Below, piece after piece: positions 11,588 to 22,621 of a stretch of 64,000 nt of DNA (its first letter is position 1; every line of letters begins with the position of its first letter). The notes beneath the pieces are model-generated. The model was not told the DNA's origin. It ran no database searches and was given only the letters and a program-made list of their open reading frames with translations. A program made the translations under genes and the position numbers. This DNA comes from Bufo bufo (lineage: Eukaryota; Chordata; Amphibia; Anura; Bufonidae): the NCBI RefSeq assembly GCF_905171765.1, contig NC_053390.1, positions 515,368,852 to 515,432,851 of the forward strand, read 5' to 3'.

Positions 11588-14500
11588 TCACGGATCAGGT
11601 ATCAAAGTAGAATTATACCATTCTTTCCAGTTACTCCAGTTCGCCAGGAACCTATCATGAGATAAGGATTCCCAGCTTGTCATTTCTTCTAACTGGCAAA
11701 TCTCCTGAACCTTATACATCCATTCTCTTAAAGTCGGCACTTCCTTTGACAGCCAATATTTTGGTATTAATAATTTTGCGGCTGCTATTAGCTGTGCCAC
11801 CAAAGAATGTGTTGTCAGTTTGTAGTTGCTGTCTGGTATATTTAGTAAGGCTACTAAGGAGGTGATAGGGAATTTGATCTTGCATATACTTTGCACCTTC
11901 TCCGACACCATGTCCCAGAATTTTTTAATTTTTGGACATGTCCACCAAATATGGAACATGGTCCCTCTGTCCTCCCCACATCTCCAACAGTCAGCAGAAT
12001 AAGTGGGCGAGATGATATGTAATTTATCCGGTGTTTTATACCATCTAGTGGTAACTTTAAAAGCATTCTCTTGTATTTTTATACAGCGTGAATAGCCGTG
12101 CGAGTGTTTTAATATGTTCTTTAAAGTAGCATCACTAATCGTGATTTTCATCTCAGTAGCCCATTGGTCGATAAATCTAGGTCTAGCCCCAGAACCTATT
12201 TCCATAATTTTATTATAAATCCGGGAAATTGCCCCCCTCCTGCTGGTTGTCTGTGACCATATCCCATCATACCACGAAGGAACATAATTACTGGGTGTAG
12301 TGCATAAATATTGTCGACAAATGTTGTTAAATTGAGAGTATTGTGTCAAGGTCCAGGGAACCCGCCGAAAGGTGTCCTTCATAGATGACAGGTCTGGGAT
12401 CTCACGCTTTACTAACAGATCTCCTATTGCTACATCCCCCAAAGCAGCCCACATTCCCATTTCATCACTGAAGTCCTCTTTAACCAGGTAAGGTAGAAAT
12501 TTAATGGGCATCAAGGGGGAGATACAACCGGTGGTATGCAGAAATTCAGACATTTTATGCCAAGAGTCAGCTACCCCTTTAAGTATTGTAGGAACCTTAA
12601 GACCCCTCTGGTGTTTTTGGCCTACAGCCCACAACATAGCTATCCCTTTGGGTCCCAACAGCTTCCTCGCTATTTGACAGCCCATCTTATCTACTTTTAG
12701 ATTTATGATCTCAGAATGCAACCTCATTTGAATTGCTCTATAGTAACTATTCCCATCTGGCAATCCAAACCCACCTTTATGTTTGGGAAGTATTAATTGC
12801 TTATAAGCAATCCTGGGTTTAGCCTGATTCCACACGAACGAGGTAAAGATTCTCCTTATTTGGCCTAGAAATTGACAGGGTAGAGCTATCGGTAAGGTCT
12901 GCATTAAGTATAGTAATTTGGGCAAAATATAAGTTTTAATAACATTTTTTCTCCCTAACCATGTCAAAAAAGGAATTTTAAGTTCTTTTAGTTGCAACTT
13001 AATGCTCTCTAGTAATTTGGGATAATTCTGGGAGAAGAGTTTATCTGGATGCCTCGTTATTTGAACTCCAAGGTAATCTAAACTCTCCACTTTCCACTGG
13101 AAGGGTAGTGTGCTTTAAGATGAGTCACAGTAGACTGTGGAGTGTTAACCCCCAATGCTACACATTTAGCTAAATTTATTTTGAAGTTAGACAAACTCCC
13201 AAATTTATCTAATTGCCTCAATAATGCAGGGAATGCGGCCTTAGGATCCGACAGCAACAGGAGCATATCGTCGGCAAACGCCGCAACTTTATGCATCTGT
13301 TGACCTACCTTAAGTCCCTGTATCTCCTTATCCTGTCTTATCGCTTGCAGGAAGGTTTCTAAACAAAGGATGAACAAAGTTGGTGACAGTGGGCAGCCCT
13401 GCCGTGTCCCATTCCTTATATCGAAATGGGCGGATAGGGTCCCATTTACTCGGATTTTTGCCGTGGGGGAGGAGTACAGGGATAGCACCGCAGTCACAAA
13501 TTGGGGAGGAAAACCAAACCTGTGTAGAGAGGCCGCCATAAACTGCCAGTCCACTCTGTCAAACGCTTTTTCAGCGTCAGTGCTTAACAGCGTGATACTA
13601 TGTCCATGTGACAAAGCATATTGTTGTGCCATTATAACCCGAAAGGTGCTATCCCTGCACTCCCTTCCGCCCACAAAGCCTGACTGTTCGGGCGAGATCA
13701 AGTTCTTAAGCAGAGGTGATATTCTGTAGGCTAAGACCTTTGCCCATAACTTAACATCAGCGTTAAGCAATGAAATTGGCCTGTAACTAGCAGGCAGGTC
13801 AGGGTCCTTCCCCGGTTTTGGTAAAATTGTAATATGGGCTTCTAGTGCCTGTTTTGGTAGTGGGGTTCCATTTAACAATGAGTTAAAGAGAGATACAATA
13901 TGAGGGCCTAATATTGGGAAAAACTTTTTATAATACGCTACCGTCAGTCCGTCAGGTCCCGGGCTTTTCCCTTTTGGTGTTGATTTTAGGACTTTCTCTA
14001 CTTCTTGTAGCGTTATTGGGGAAATTAAGTTCTCACTTTCCTCTGCAGACAACGACGGCAAACCTAATTCCTGCAAAAAGATATCTATCCTTCCTTGCCT
14101 AACTAGCTGGTCTTCAATAGTCTCTCCCTTCCTCAGATTATACAGTTCATGATAATATTTAGTGAAAACATTGGAAATTTCTCCAGGGTCCACCGTGGTC
14201 TTCCCTGATTGAGTCACCATCTGCTTAATAAAGGTCTGCTCAGTTCGTTTTTTGATCATGGCGGACAAGACTTTACTGCCCCTGTTCCCATGTATATAGT
14301 GTTTGTGTTTCACCCTTAAATAGGCTTTTGCCACTTTAACATTTAACAGTGCCTTAAGTTCCTGTCTAAGCCTTATGAGTGTCTCAAGGTCTTTAATTGC
14401 CAAAGATCTTTTATGGGTTCTCTCCACTTGGGAGATATGGGACAGTAGTTCAGTCAGTTGCTTTGTCCTTTCCCTTTTTAGATATGCCCCTAAAGCTATA

Positions 14501-15399
14501 AATTCGCCTCTTATAACCGCCTTATGTGCTTCCCACGTAATAGCAGGTGTGGTTGCAGTGTTTACATTGAGATCAAAATACTCTTGCAGTTTCTTAGTGA
14601 TAGTGTTTACCTCAGATTGGGTGTCAAGTAATGTATGGTTCAATCTCCATGACCATTCTTTCCATCTTGTGTTAGGGACCTGTAAGGTACATTGTACCAT
14701 TGCATGATCAGAAATCGCTATGCAATCTATATCCGCCGATTGCACCAATGACAAACTGGTGTCTTGGATCATAATATAATCCAGTCTCTGGTACGATTTA
14801 TGTGGATTAGAATAAAAGGTATAGTCCTTTTTGTCCCCATGCACCGATCTCCAAACATCCACCACATGGATATCACGCAGGCGAGTCTGTAAAGACTTCA
14901 GTGCCCTAAATGATATAGCCGATTTTTTGGATGAGGAATCTAGTAACGGATTTAGGGTCAAATTAAAATCCCCTCCAATAATTAACCCACCAGAGGCAAA
15001 CGCGGCTACTTTATCTAAAGTTTCAATAAGCCAGTGGACTGTTTTCGTGTTTGGCGCATATAGATTGCACATCGTATACTTAGCATGTCCTATCTCGCAA
15101 TTTAGCAGTAGGTATCTGCCTCCAGGGTCTGCCAATTGTGAATGTAAAGTGAATGGAACATTTTTCCTGATCCCTATGCTCACTCCCTTGGAAGCGGCAT
15201 TATCGGAGCAAGAATGGTACCAGTGAAGAAAGGAAGTGTTACTCAAGTTAGGAATATGTCGGGCCTTAAAATGAGTTTCTTGCAGCAATATAACATCAAT
15301 TGCTGCTTTTTTAATACCTCGGAACACACGACTCCTTTTAATTGGGTTATTGCAGCCGTGCACATTGTATGTGGCGATATTTAAAACTAAAGGTGCCAT
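11588..15399 (-). pseudogene. L1 ORF2: endonuclease-reverse transcriptase, one frameshift
   Basis: The first 773 codons (15399-13078) carry an APE-type endonuclease with N in ATYNVHG, E in LLQETHF, GGDFN and ISDHAMVQ. The reverse transcriptase follows, with ASYRPISLLNADVK, EQSGFVGG, STDAEKAFDRVDW, GTRQGCPLSP and the catalytic FADD near residue 709. The remaining 500 codons (13090-11588) are in another frame. They start at the conserved SLDYLGVQI segment and hold a Cys-His knuckle (CWRCG...HIWWTC). The switch fits the loss of one C in a short pyrimidine run near 13100-13110. The spliced length, about 1,270 codons, is normal for L1. ORF2p would make target nicks and cDNA; this copy probably cannot. 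Confidence 0.87.
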
Positions 15400-15887
15400 T
15401 CATATGCCAGTAAAATTATGTAAAATTCCCTGCGAGCACAATTATGACCAGAAGGTGGAGCACCAAACATTTGCTGAAAATAACTATTAACTGAACATAA
15501 AACTTGCAAATATAAACCAGGATAAGAAACCCTCAATGAGTTCCTAGTGGTAGAAGGGGGAAGGGAAACAAGTAACATCAGTAAACCCTGATCGGCCTAG
15601 ACTCTCCTATTAGCCTAGTTGTAGGTAATAAAGGTGAGTTTTATCTACCCAATTATAATACTGCCATGTGGGCAATAACATTGCTCAGCATACTTTTTCA
15701 ATTTTGAAGTATTAAATAATATCTTCATAAGCATATGCATACATATTAGGATGAAGAGCATATATATAGCATATATAGAGCAAATACGAGCATAAGGGAG
15801 AAGAAGGGAGAAGAAGGGAGAAGGAGGGGGAGGGGGGGAAGAGAATTGCATTAATTAAGTATTTCAATCCTCACTGTCCCCTTATGC
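15400..15887. other. L1 inter-ORF spacer
   Basis: A 488-bp gap between ORF1 and ORF2, AT-rich with a GAAGGGAGAA-type purine tract on the plus strand (15793-15842). No reading frame joins the two ORFs. It may serve as an internal initiation region, but the sequence does not show that. Confidence 0.5.
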
Positions 15888-16961
15888 TCACTGGGACGCA
15901 AACGTCCTTGACGTCTTCTGCTTCAGGTGTCTATATCTCTGTTCGCCATCTTCCTGTTGCGGCCGGTTCTCTGTTGCTTCGGTTTCTGCCAGGAAGAAGC
16001 TTGAGGTAATGTCTACCGGTGTCAGGTCTGACATCTTCCAAAATGGCGTCAAATCCGCAGGTGTCCTGACTGTGAACCGGCGGTTCCCTGCCGTGATCAG
16101 AATGCCAAATGGGAACAGCCACCTATAAGGCAATTTTGAGGACCGGAGAAGATCTGTTAGCGGTTTAAGCAACCTTCTCTTCTGGAGCGTGGAGGCCGCT
16201 AGATCTTGGTATATTTGAATGCTTCTCCCTTGTAAGTGTATTTCTCCTTTGGCCCTTGCTTTTTGCAGGATATCTTCTGTGTCCCTGTAGCTCAGCAGAC
16301 CGCAGATAATATCTCTAGGATTTTCAGCTGAGCCGGGTTTTGGCCGCAGGGCTCTATGCACTCTTTCTACTGTGACTCCTTCAGCCCTTTCAGGCCCCAG
16401 CAGTGAAGTGAAAAGTAGGCCCATAGTACTCATCAGATCTTCCTTCTCCTCAGCTTCAGGTAACCCTCTGATTCTTATGTTGCACCGTCGGCTCCTATTC
16501 TCTTGGTCCTCCATCTGTAGGAGCAAGCTGTTCATAGCCCTAGTGTGTGCCCCCAGGGTGTCTTTCACCGCCGTATCAAAGGTTAGCATAGCTTCTTGCA
16601 CCTGCTCTAAGGCCTCCACTCTGTCTCCTATATGTCGTACATCCGCTTTGATGGTAGCGAGGTCAGCTGCAATCGGGGCTAGCGCTTTGTGCAGTGCTTC
16701 CTCCAGAAAATTTCTGGTAAGTAATGCTGACTCATCTCCAGGGCATGCCCCACATACCTCTGCCATTTCAGTATGCTGACCCTCTTGGCTCAGGTCTCCG
16801 GACGTGTCGTCCTCCCCATGCCGCTTCTGCGCCATCTTGCCTGCGCGTGCTGATGTCTGGGGAGCCGATTTCTGGAAGTATTTTTCCATGTCGTTTTGCT
16901 GCGGAAGATCCCGCTTCTGATCTGTGGAGGTTCTAGCAGAATCCTTTGGCTGGATTTTCAT
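15888..16961 (-). CDS. L1 ORF1 protein (RNA-binding chaperone)
   Basis: An open frame of 357 codons. In L1 elements ORF1p trimerises, coats the element RNA and accompanies it to the integration site. Visible parts are a basic, low-complexity N-terminus (1-80), a heptad-rich coiled coil (about 85-152), the hallmark ENRSRRCNIRIRGLPE (154-169) opening the RRM-like domain (to about 255), and a C-terminal domain with YQDLAASTLQKR (about 270-285). Length and order fit vertebrate L1 ORF1p (Transposase_22 family). The start is the first ATG after a ~100-base GC-rich 5' UTR. No internal stop is seen; activity cannot be judged. Confidence 0.85.
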   Translation of the reverse strand: MKIQPKDSARTSTDQKRDLPQQNDMEKYFQKSAPQTSARAGKMAQKRHGEDDTSGDLSQEGQHTEMAEVCGACPGDESALLTRNFLEEALHKALAPIAADLATIKADVRHIGDRVEALEQVQEAMLTFDTAVKDTLGAHTRAMNSLLLQMEDQENRSRRCNIRIRGLPEAEEKEDLMSTMGLLFTSLLGPERAEGVTVERVHRALRPKPGSAENPRDIICGLLSYRDTEDILQKARAKGEIHLQGRSIQIYQDLAASTLQKRRLLKPLTDLLRSSKLPYRWLFPFGILITAGNRRFTVRTPADLTPFWKMSDLTPVDITSSFFLAETEATENRPQQEDGEQRYRHLKQKTSRTFASQ

Positions 16962-17089
16962 TTCTGCTCTCGGGTAGTGCTGTTATAAAGGCTATAGGGA
17001 ATCTAGTGGCGGGAGCTCCGCTCTTAAGCAGCCGCCATCAAGCTCGGTCAGGCCACGCCCCCCAATTTATTTATTTTTAAACTCTATAT

Positions 17090-18330
17090 GACAGCAGTAT
17101 TTGTGGCCTAAATTTCACAGTAATTTATGCACGTCTAATCCCAGATGTGCAGTATATCAGAGTTTTTTTTTTACCCCAGTAAGCACAAAGCCGTATTTGT
17201 GGCCTAAATGTGACAGTCACTTATGCACGTCTAATCCCAGATGTGCAGTATATCAGAGGGTTTATTCACCCCAGTAAGCAAAAAGATGTATTTCTGGCCT
17301 AAATGTGACACTCACTTATGTACGTCTAATCCCAGATGTGCAGTATATTAGAGGGTTTTTTCACCCTAACCAAAAAGCTGTATTTATGTCCTAAATGTGA
17401 CAGTCACTTATGCATGTATAATCCCAGATGTGCAGTATATGAGAGGCTTTTTTCACCCCAGTATGCCAAAGCCATATTTATGGCCAAAATGTGACAGTCA
17501 CTTATGCACATGTAATCCCAAATGTACAATATATTAGAGGCTTTTTTCACCCCAGTAACCAAAAAGCCGTATTTCTGTCCTAAATGTCACAGTCACTTAT
17601 GCATGTCTAATCCCAGATGTGCAGTATATCAGAGGGTTTTTTCACTCTAGTAACCAATAAGCCGTATTTCTGGCCTAAATGTGACAGTCACTTATGCACG
17701 TCTAATCCCAGATGTGCAGTATATTAGAGGGTTTTTTCACCCCAGTAAGCAAAAAGATGTATTTCTGGCCTAAATGTGACAGTCACTTATGCACGTCTAA
17801 TCCCAGATCTGCAGTATATCAGAAAGTTTTTTCACCCCAGTAAGCAAAAAGATGTATTTCTGGCCTAAATGTGACACTCACTTATGCATGTCTAATCCCA
17901 GATGTGCAGTATATTAGAGGGTTTTTTCACCCTAACCAAAAAGCTGTATTTCTGCCCTAAATGTGACAGTCACTTATGCACGTGTAATCCCAGATGTGCA
18001 GTATATGAGAGACTTTTTTCCACCCCAGTATGCCAAAGCCGTATTTATGGCCTAAATGTGACAGTCACTTATGCACGTCTAATCCCGGATGTGCAGTATA
18101 TTAGAGGGTTTTTTCACCCCAGTAAGCGCAAATCCGTTTTTCTGGCCTAAATGTGACAGTCACTTATGCACGTCTAATCCCAGATGTGCAGTATATTAGA
18201 GAGGTTTTTCACCCCAGTAAGCAAAAAGATGTATATCTGGCCTAAATGTGACACTCACTTATGCACGTCTAATCCTAGATGTGCACTATATGAAAAAAAG
18301 TGTTTTTTTTAATCCCAGTAAGCAAAAAGC
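17090..18330. repeat. 95-bp tandem array in hAT4
   Basis: About 13 copies of a 92-96 bp unit containing CCTAAATGTGACAGTCACTT, TAATCCCAGATGTGCAGTAT and TTTTTTCACCCCAGTAAGC. Spacings of the ACGTCTAATC mark are 96, 95, 92, 94, 95, 95, 95, 95, 92, 94, 96 and 94. It lies between the transposase start and the promoter end, where hAT2 and hAT3 have unrelated 78-bp and ~297-bp repeats. The short ORF at 17902-18150 is a repeat reading. Confidence 0.9.
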
Positions 18331-18559
18331 TGTATTTCTGGACTTGCATATAGCATGTGCTGGTGCACTATCGTTGCATAAAATGGCTGCCGATTATGTA
18401 TTGATATTGACAATCTGAAGTAAAAAAAGTTTGTTTTCAGCAGTAGTTGGCTCAGGGCAGGCTTAAAAAAATTGTGCACTGCACCCACAAAACACATTTG
18501 CTGTAGATTGCTGAATAAAAAAGAGCAGTTCTTGATAAGATTTCTCCCTGATCTCTCCC

Positions 18560-18885
18560 TCACAGCAGCTGCAGCCTCTCCCTACACTAATCCGAGCAGA
18601 GTGATGGGCGGCGCTACGTGACTCCATCTTAAATAGAGGCTGGGTCACGTGCTGCAGTTGGCCAATCACAGCCATGCCAATAGTAGGCATGGCTGTGATG
18701 GCCTTTTGGGGCAAGTAGTATGACGCTTGTTGATTGGCTGCTGTGCAGCCTTTCAAAAAGCGCCAAGAAAGCGCCGAACACCGAACCTGAACTTTTACGT
18801 AAATGTTCGGGTTCGGGTCTGGGTGCCGAAAAACCTAAAGTTTGGTATGAACCCGAACTTTATAGTTCGGGTTCGCTCAACTCTA
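18560..18885 (-). promoter_or_regulatory. hAT4 promoter end and subterminal GTTCG motifs
   Basis: On the minus strand, GATTGGC CCAAT-type boxes lie upstream of a TATA-like TATTTAAG (near 18625) flanked by GTGACTC and GGGTCAC arms. The outermost ~110 bp carry repeated GTTCGGG / CCGAAC motifs in both directions, as expected for hAT transposase binding. The hairpin around GCCATGCCAATAGTAGGCATGGC also occurs in hAT2 and hAT3. Confidence 0.6.
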
Positions 18886-19840
18886 CTTGTAGGCTTGTCT
18901 TTTCTATAGAAGTTACCTTCAAGAACTTTTTTTGCTTCCCCACCAACATATCTCTGAAGGTAGAATAACTTGTCGACTGGACTGAAGCAATGATGCTCAA
19001 TGATCATTTCAAAACTTGCCTTCCACTCTATGAACTTCAGTAATTCTCCCGAAAATACAGTAGGTTCCGGAACGGTAAGTCTAGTTAGGACTGTTCTCTG
19101 TGGTCTTGCTGGGACAATGGTTGTAACATTCTCCTGAGCATTGCTGTGGCATCTAGGAATAGAATCATCTGATTCTATTTTCTCCCTTATGTCTGAATTA
19201 GGTGTGTCCCTTTCTTCTTCTTTTCCAGTAGAGATAGAGGGTGAACACACACCTGTTTCCTAACACTAAACTAGGCCTCTCTTTGTCTTTCTGAGCAGGG
19301 ATGGAAGGATAATGACTTTTTTCCTCACTAAGTGCTGGATATTTCCTTCCATTCTCCTGGGAGTATGTAGGAAAGTAGGAGTCTGCTTCTTCACTTAGTA
19401 CAGATTTGAACCTTTGACTACTCTGATTCATATCCTCTTCGTGTACTCTGAGTCTGGCTTCTATGATCTTAACTTCTTTTTGCCTTTCCAGACTTTTCAA
19501 TTCAGCTTCCATTTGATGTCGCTGTGCTTCCATTTGACAGCGCTGTGCCTCAATGGCAGCTACCATTTCAATTTCTGCTCTCTTGACAGCAAGTTGTTCA
19601 GCTAATTGCTTTCTTTTGGCTGAAGTATTTGATGTCTTTGATATATGGGGTGGCACTTCTGCTAGCAAAGGAAATCACACTTGAGATTGTGGTTCCCCCT
19701 AAGGACCTCCCATAGTCTCTCATAAAAATCTCATTCATTCTACTTCTTGCTTTAACTTCATCATAATTAGCTGCAGATGAAAGTTCTCTCATGAGCTTTA
19801 ATAAATCTTTAGTGACTGCATTACGTGTATACATGTTCCT
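18886..19840 (-). pseudogene. BEL/Pao gag-like fragment (DUF1759 region)
   Basis: Three overlapping frames (19834-19598, 19668-19198 and 19250-18886) together give a charged coiled coil rich in EAQR/QMEAE heptads. A segment with LTVPEPTVFSG, FIEWKASFEMII and KLFYLQRYVGG follows. That pattern is typical of the DUF1759 gag region of BEL/Pao elements, which forms the particle core. At least two frameshifts break it, and the frame runs into hAT4 at 18886. Upstream sequence continues to MITE F at 19952. Confidence 0.75.
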
Positions 19841-20699
19841 TACATATTGTGGGAAGGTGTCGTCAGCTCTGATTCAGATTATTCTACCGTCTCTACCATA
19901 TCACTCAAGTTACCTTTTATACTTTCCCGCTTTAGTTTTTTACGAATGTCTTTAAAGGGAACCTGTCACCGAGATTTTGTGTATAGAGATGGGTTGCTAA
20001 ATGGCCGCTAGCACATCCGCAATACCCAGTCCCCATAGCTTTGTGTGCTTTTATTGTGTAAAAAAACGATTTGATGCATATGCAAATTAACATGAGATAA
20101 GTCCTGTCACTGACTCATCTCAGGGACAGGACTCATCTCAGGTTAATTTGTATATGTATCAAATCGTTTTTTTTTGCACAATAAAAGCACACAGAGCTAT
20201 GGGAACTGGGTATTGAGGATGTGCTAGCGGCCATCTAGCAACCCATGTCCTCAGTAGAGCTGTCGCGAACATAAAATTTTACGTTCATGAACGGAGAACG
20301 CAAATTTTTGCAAATGTTCGCAAATGGGCGAACCGCCATAGACTTCAATAGGCAGGCAAATTTTAAAACTCACAGGGACTCTTTCTGGCCACAATAGTGA
20401 TGGAAAAGTTGTTTCAAGGGGACTAACACCTGGACTGTGGCATGCCGGAGGGGGATCCATGGCAAAACTCCCATGGAAAATTACATAGTTGACGCAGAGT
20501 CGGGTTTTAATCCATAAAGGGCATAAATCACCTAACATTCCTAAATTGTTTGGAATAACATGCTTTAAAACATCAGGTATGATGTTGTATCGATCAGGTA
20601 GTGTAAGGGATACGCCCGCTTCACAGTGACAGACCAAACTATGACAGACCAAACTCCACGTTTAACGCACCGCAAACAACCGCAAACAGTCCATTTGCA

Positions 20700-20885
20700 C
20701 AACCGCAAACTTCCCATTTGCACAAGGTTGGATACCAAGCTAGCCATGTCCCGTTTCTTGTCCTCACTGATGTCATTGAGGGTCTCTTCCTCCACCCAGC
20801 CACATACAACACCAAGGGTCCCCGAAAGGTGACAACAAGCCCCCTGGGACGCCTGCTGTGTCTCCTCTTCTTCAGACTCCTCTCT
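20700..20885 (-). pseudogene. Duplicated middle fragment of hAT transposase
   Basis: It matches the transposase segment at 27110-27300: both encode a SEDKKRDMASLVSNLVQMGS-like stretch on the minus strand. It is a second, more decayed copy of the region before the YWVATLLDPRY block, near the left end of hAT1. It ends at the LTR element and does not resume after 25190. Rearrangement or a second nested hAT fragment could explain it. Confidence 0.6.
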
Positions 20886-21058
20886 TTCACAGCCACTATC
20901 TCTGGCTGTGACCTTCCGTCCTTGCTTGTTCAGCGCTCCTCGCTGAAGTTTTGTTACTGTGTGTTATTTATGGGTTAACTCCCCTGTGTGCCTATTTGGA
21001 GTTAATCCTCTGTCTGCTCCATGGGTGTGGCTTCTCTGCTGCACCCATGGAACCTGTA

Positions 21059-22621
21059 CACTGCGTGCAGAATTATTAGGCAAATGAGTATTTTGACCAC
21101 ATCATCCTCTTTATGCATGTTGTCTTACTCCAAGCTGTATAGGCTCGAAAGCCTACTACCAATTAAGCATATTAGGTGATGTGCATCTCTGTAATGAGAA
21201 GGGGTGTGGTCTAATGACATCAACACCCGATATTAGGTGTGCATAATTATTAGGCAACTTCCTTTCCTTTGGCAAAATGGGTCAAAAGAAGGACTTGAAA
21301 GGCTCAGAAAAGTCAAAAATAGTGAGATATCTTGCAGAGGGATGCAGCACTCTTAAAATTGCAAAGCTTCTGAAGCGTGATCATCGAACAATCAAGCGTT
21401 TCATTCAAAATAGTCAACAGGGTCGCAAGAAGCGTGTGGAAAAACCAAGGCGCAAAATAACTGCCCATGAACTGAGAAAAGTCAAGCATGCAGCTGCCAA
21501 GATGCCACTTGCCACCAGTTTGGCCATATTTCAGAGTTGCAACATCACTGGAGTGCCCAAAAGCACAAGGTGTGCAATACTCAGAGACATGGCCAAGGTA
21601 AGAAAGGCTGCAAGACGACCACCACTGAACAAGACACACAAGCTGAAACGTCAAGACTGGGCCAAGAAATATCTCAAGACTGATTTTTCTTTGGTTTTAT
21701 GGACTGATGAAATGAGAGTGAGTCTTGATGGGCCAGATGGATGGGCCTGTGGCTGGATTGGTAAAGGGCAGAGAGCTCCAGTCCGACTCAGACGCCAGCA
21801 AGGTGGAGGTGGAGTACTGGTTTGGGCTGGTATCATCAAAGATGAGCTTGTGGGGCCTTTTCGGGTTGAGGATGGAGTCAAGCTCAACTCCCAGTCCTAC
21901 TGCCAGTTTCTGGAAGACACCTTCTTCAAGCAGTGGTACAGGAAGAAGTCTGCATCCTTCAAGAAAAACATGATTTTCATGCAGGACAATGCTCCATCAC
22001 ACGCGTCCAAGTACTCCACAGCGTGGCTGGCAAGAAAGGGTATAAAAGAAGAAAATCTAATGACATGGCCTCCTTGTTCACCTGATCTGAACCCCATTGA
22101 GAACCTGTGGTCCATCATCAAATGTGAGATTTACAAGGAGGGAAAACAGTACACCTCTCTGAACAGTGTCTGGGAGGCTGTGGTTGCTGATGCACGCAAT
22201 GTTGATGGTGAACAGATCAAAACACTGACAGAATCCATGGATGGCAGGCTTTTGAGTGTCCTTGCAAAGAAAGGTGGCTATATTGGTCACTGATTTGTTT
22301 TTGTTTTGTTTTTGAATGTCAGAAATGTATATTTGTGAATGTTGAGATGTTATATTGGTTTCACTGGTAAAAATAAATAATTGAAATGGGTATATATTAG
22401 TTTTTTGTTAAGTTGCCTAATAATTATGCACAGTAATAGTCACCTGCACACACAGATATCCCCCTAAAATAGCTAAAACTAAAAACAAACTAAAAACTAC
22501 TTCCAAAAATATTCAGCTTTGATATTAATGAGTTTTTTGGGTTCATTGAGAACATGGTTGTTGTTCAATAATAAAATTAATCCTCAAAAATACAACTTGC
22601 CTAATAATTCTGCACTCCCTG
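21059..22621 (+). mobile_element. Tc1-like element, intact (DD37E)
   Basis: 1,563 bp flanked by TA (21057-21058 and 22622-22623). The ends CACTGCGTGCAGAATTATTA and its counterpart (TAATAATTCTGCACTCCCTG) are inverted repeats. It holds one unbroken transposase gene. Removing it and one TA restores the LTR sequence seen at 24430-24440. A second, broken copy lies at 40687-42736. Confidence 0.95.
21277..22293 (+). CDS. Tc1-like transposase, DD37E type
   Basis: 338 codons, no stop or frameshift. It would bind the element ends and catalyse cut-and-paste transposition into TA. The N-terminal half has two helix-turn-helix regions (about 8-45 and 65-110) joined by a basic GRPR-like stretch, EKPRRKITA. 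The catalytic residues are all present: D144 in LWTDE, D237 in MQDNAPSHAS and E275 in DLNPIENLW, with 37 residues between the last two, unlike the common DD34E. The Gly-rich QQGGGGVLVWAGI box precedes D237. The ATG lies 218 bp inside the left end and suits the family's length (about 340). This spacing is known from the TRT group of Tc1-like elements; I assign it on spacing and look alone. Confidence 0.93.
   Translation: MGQKKDLKGSEKSKIVRYLAEGCSTLKIAKLLKRDHRTIKRFIQNSQQGRKKRVEKPRRKITAHELRKVKHAAAKMPLATSLAIFQSCNITGVPKSTRCAILRDMAKVRKAARRPPLNKTHKLKRQDWAKKYLKTDFSLVLWTDEMRVSLDGPDGWACGWIGKGQRAPVRLRRQQGGGGVLVWAGIIKDELVGPFRVEDGVKLNSQSYCQFLEDTFFKQWYRKKSASFKKNMIFMQDNAPSHASKYSTAWLARKGIKEENLMTWPPCSPDLNPIENLWSIIKCEIYKEGKQYTSLNSVWEAVVADARNVDGEQIKTLTESMDGRLLSVLAKKGGYIGH

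Larger units (their letters stand above)
11194..17062 (-). mobile_element. Near full-length L1-type LINE
   Basis: On the minus strand the element starts near 17062 with a G-run and GCGTGGCC, has ORF1 (16961-15888), a 488-bp spacer, ORF2 (15399-11588), a ~380-bp 3' UTR and a poly-A tail (T run at 11194-11208). CAATTT at 11191-11196 and 17063-17068 is a possible target duplication, though the left copy merges with the tail. It lies in the 5' leader of hAT4. The length, both ORFs and few lesions point to a recent insertion. Confidence 0.87.
10135..18885 (-). mobile_element. hAT4: truncated hAT element interrupted by an L1
   Basis: The right terminus (5' side of the transposase) is intact and ends GTTCGCTCAACTCTA at 18885, the same terminus type as hAT2 and hAT3. 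From right to left it contains GTTCG/CGAAC motifs, a CCAAT/TATA region, a 95-bp tandem array, the L1 insertion and the transposase N-terminal part. Homology to hAT2 and hAT3 stops near 10135 inside the transposase, so the other terminus and its target duplication are gone. It sits in BEL/Pao gag, which resumes at 18886. Confidence 0.8.
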
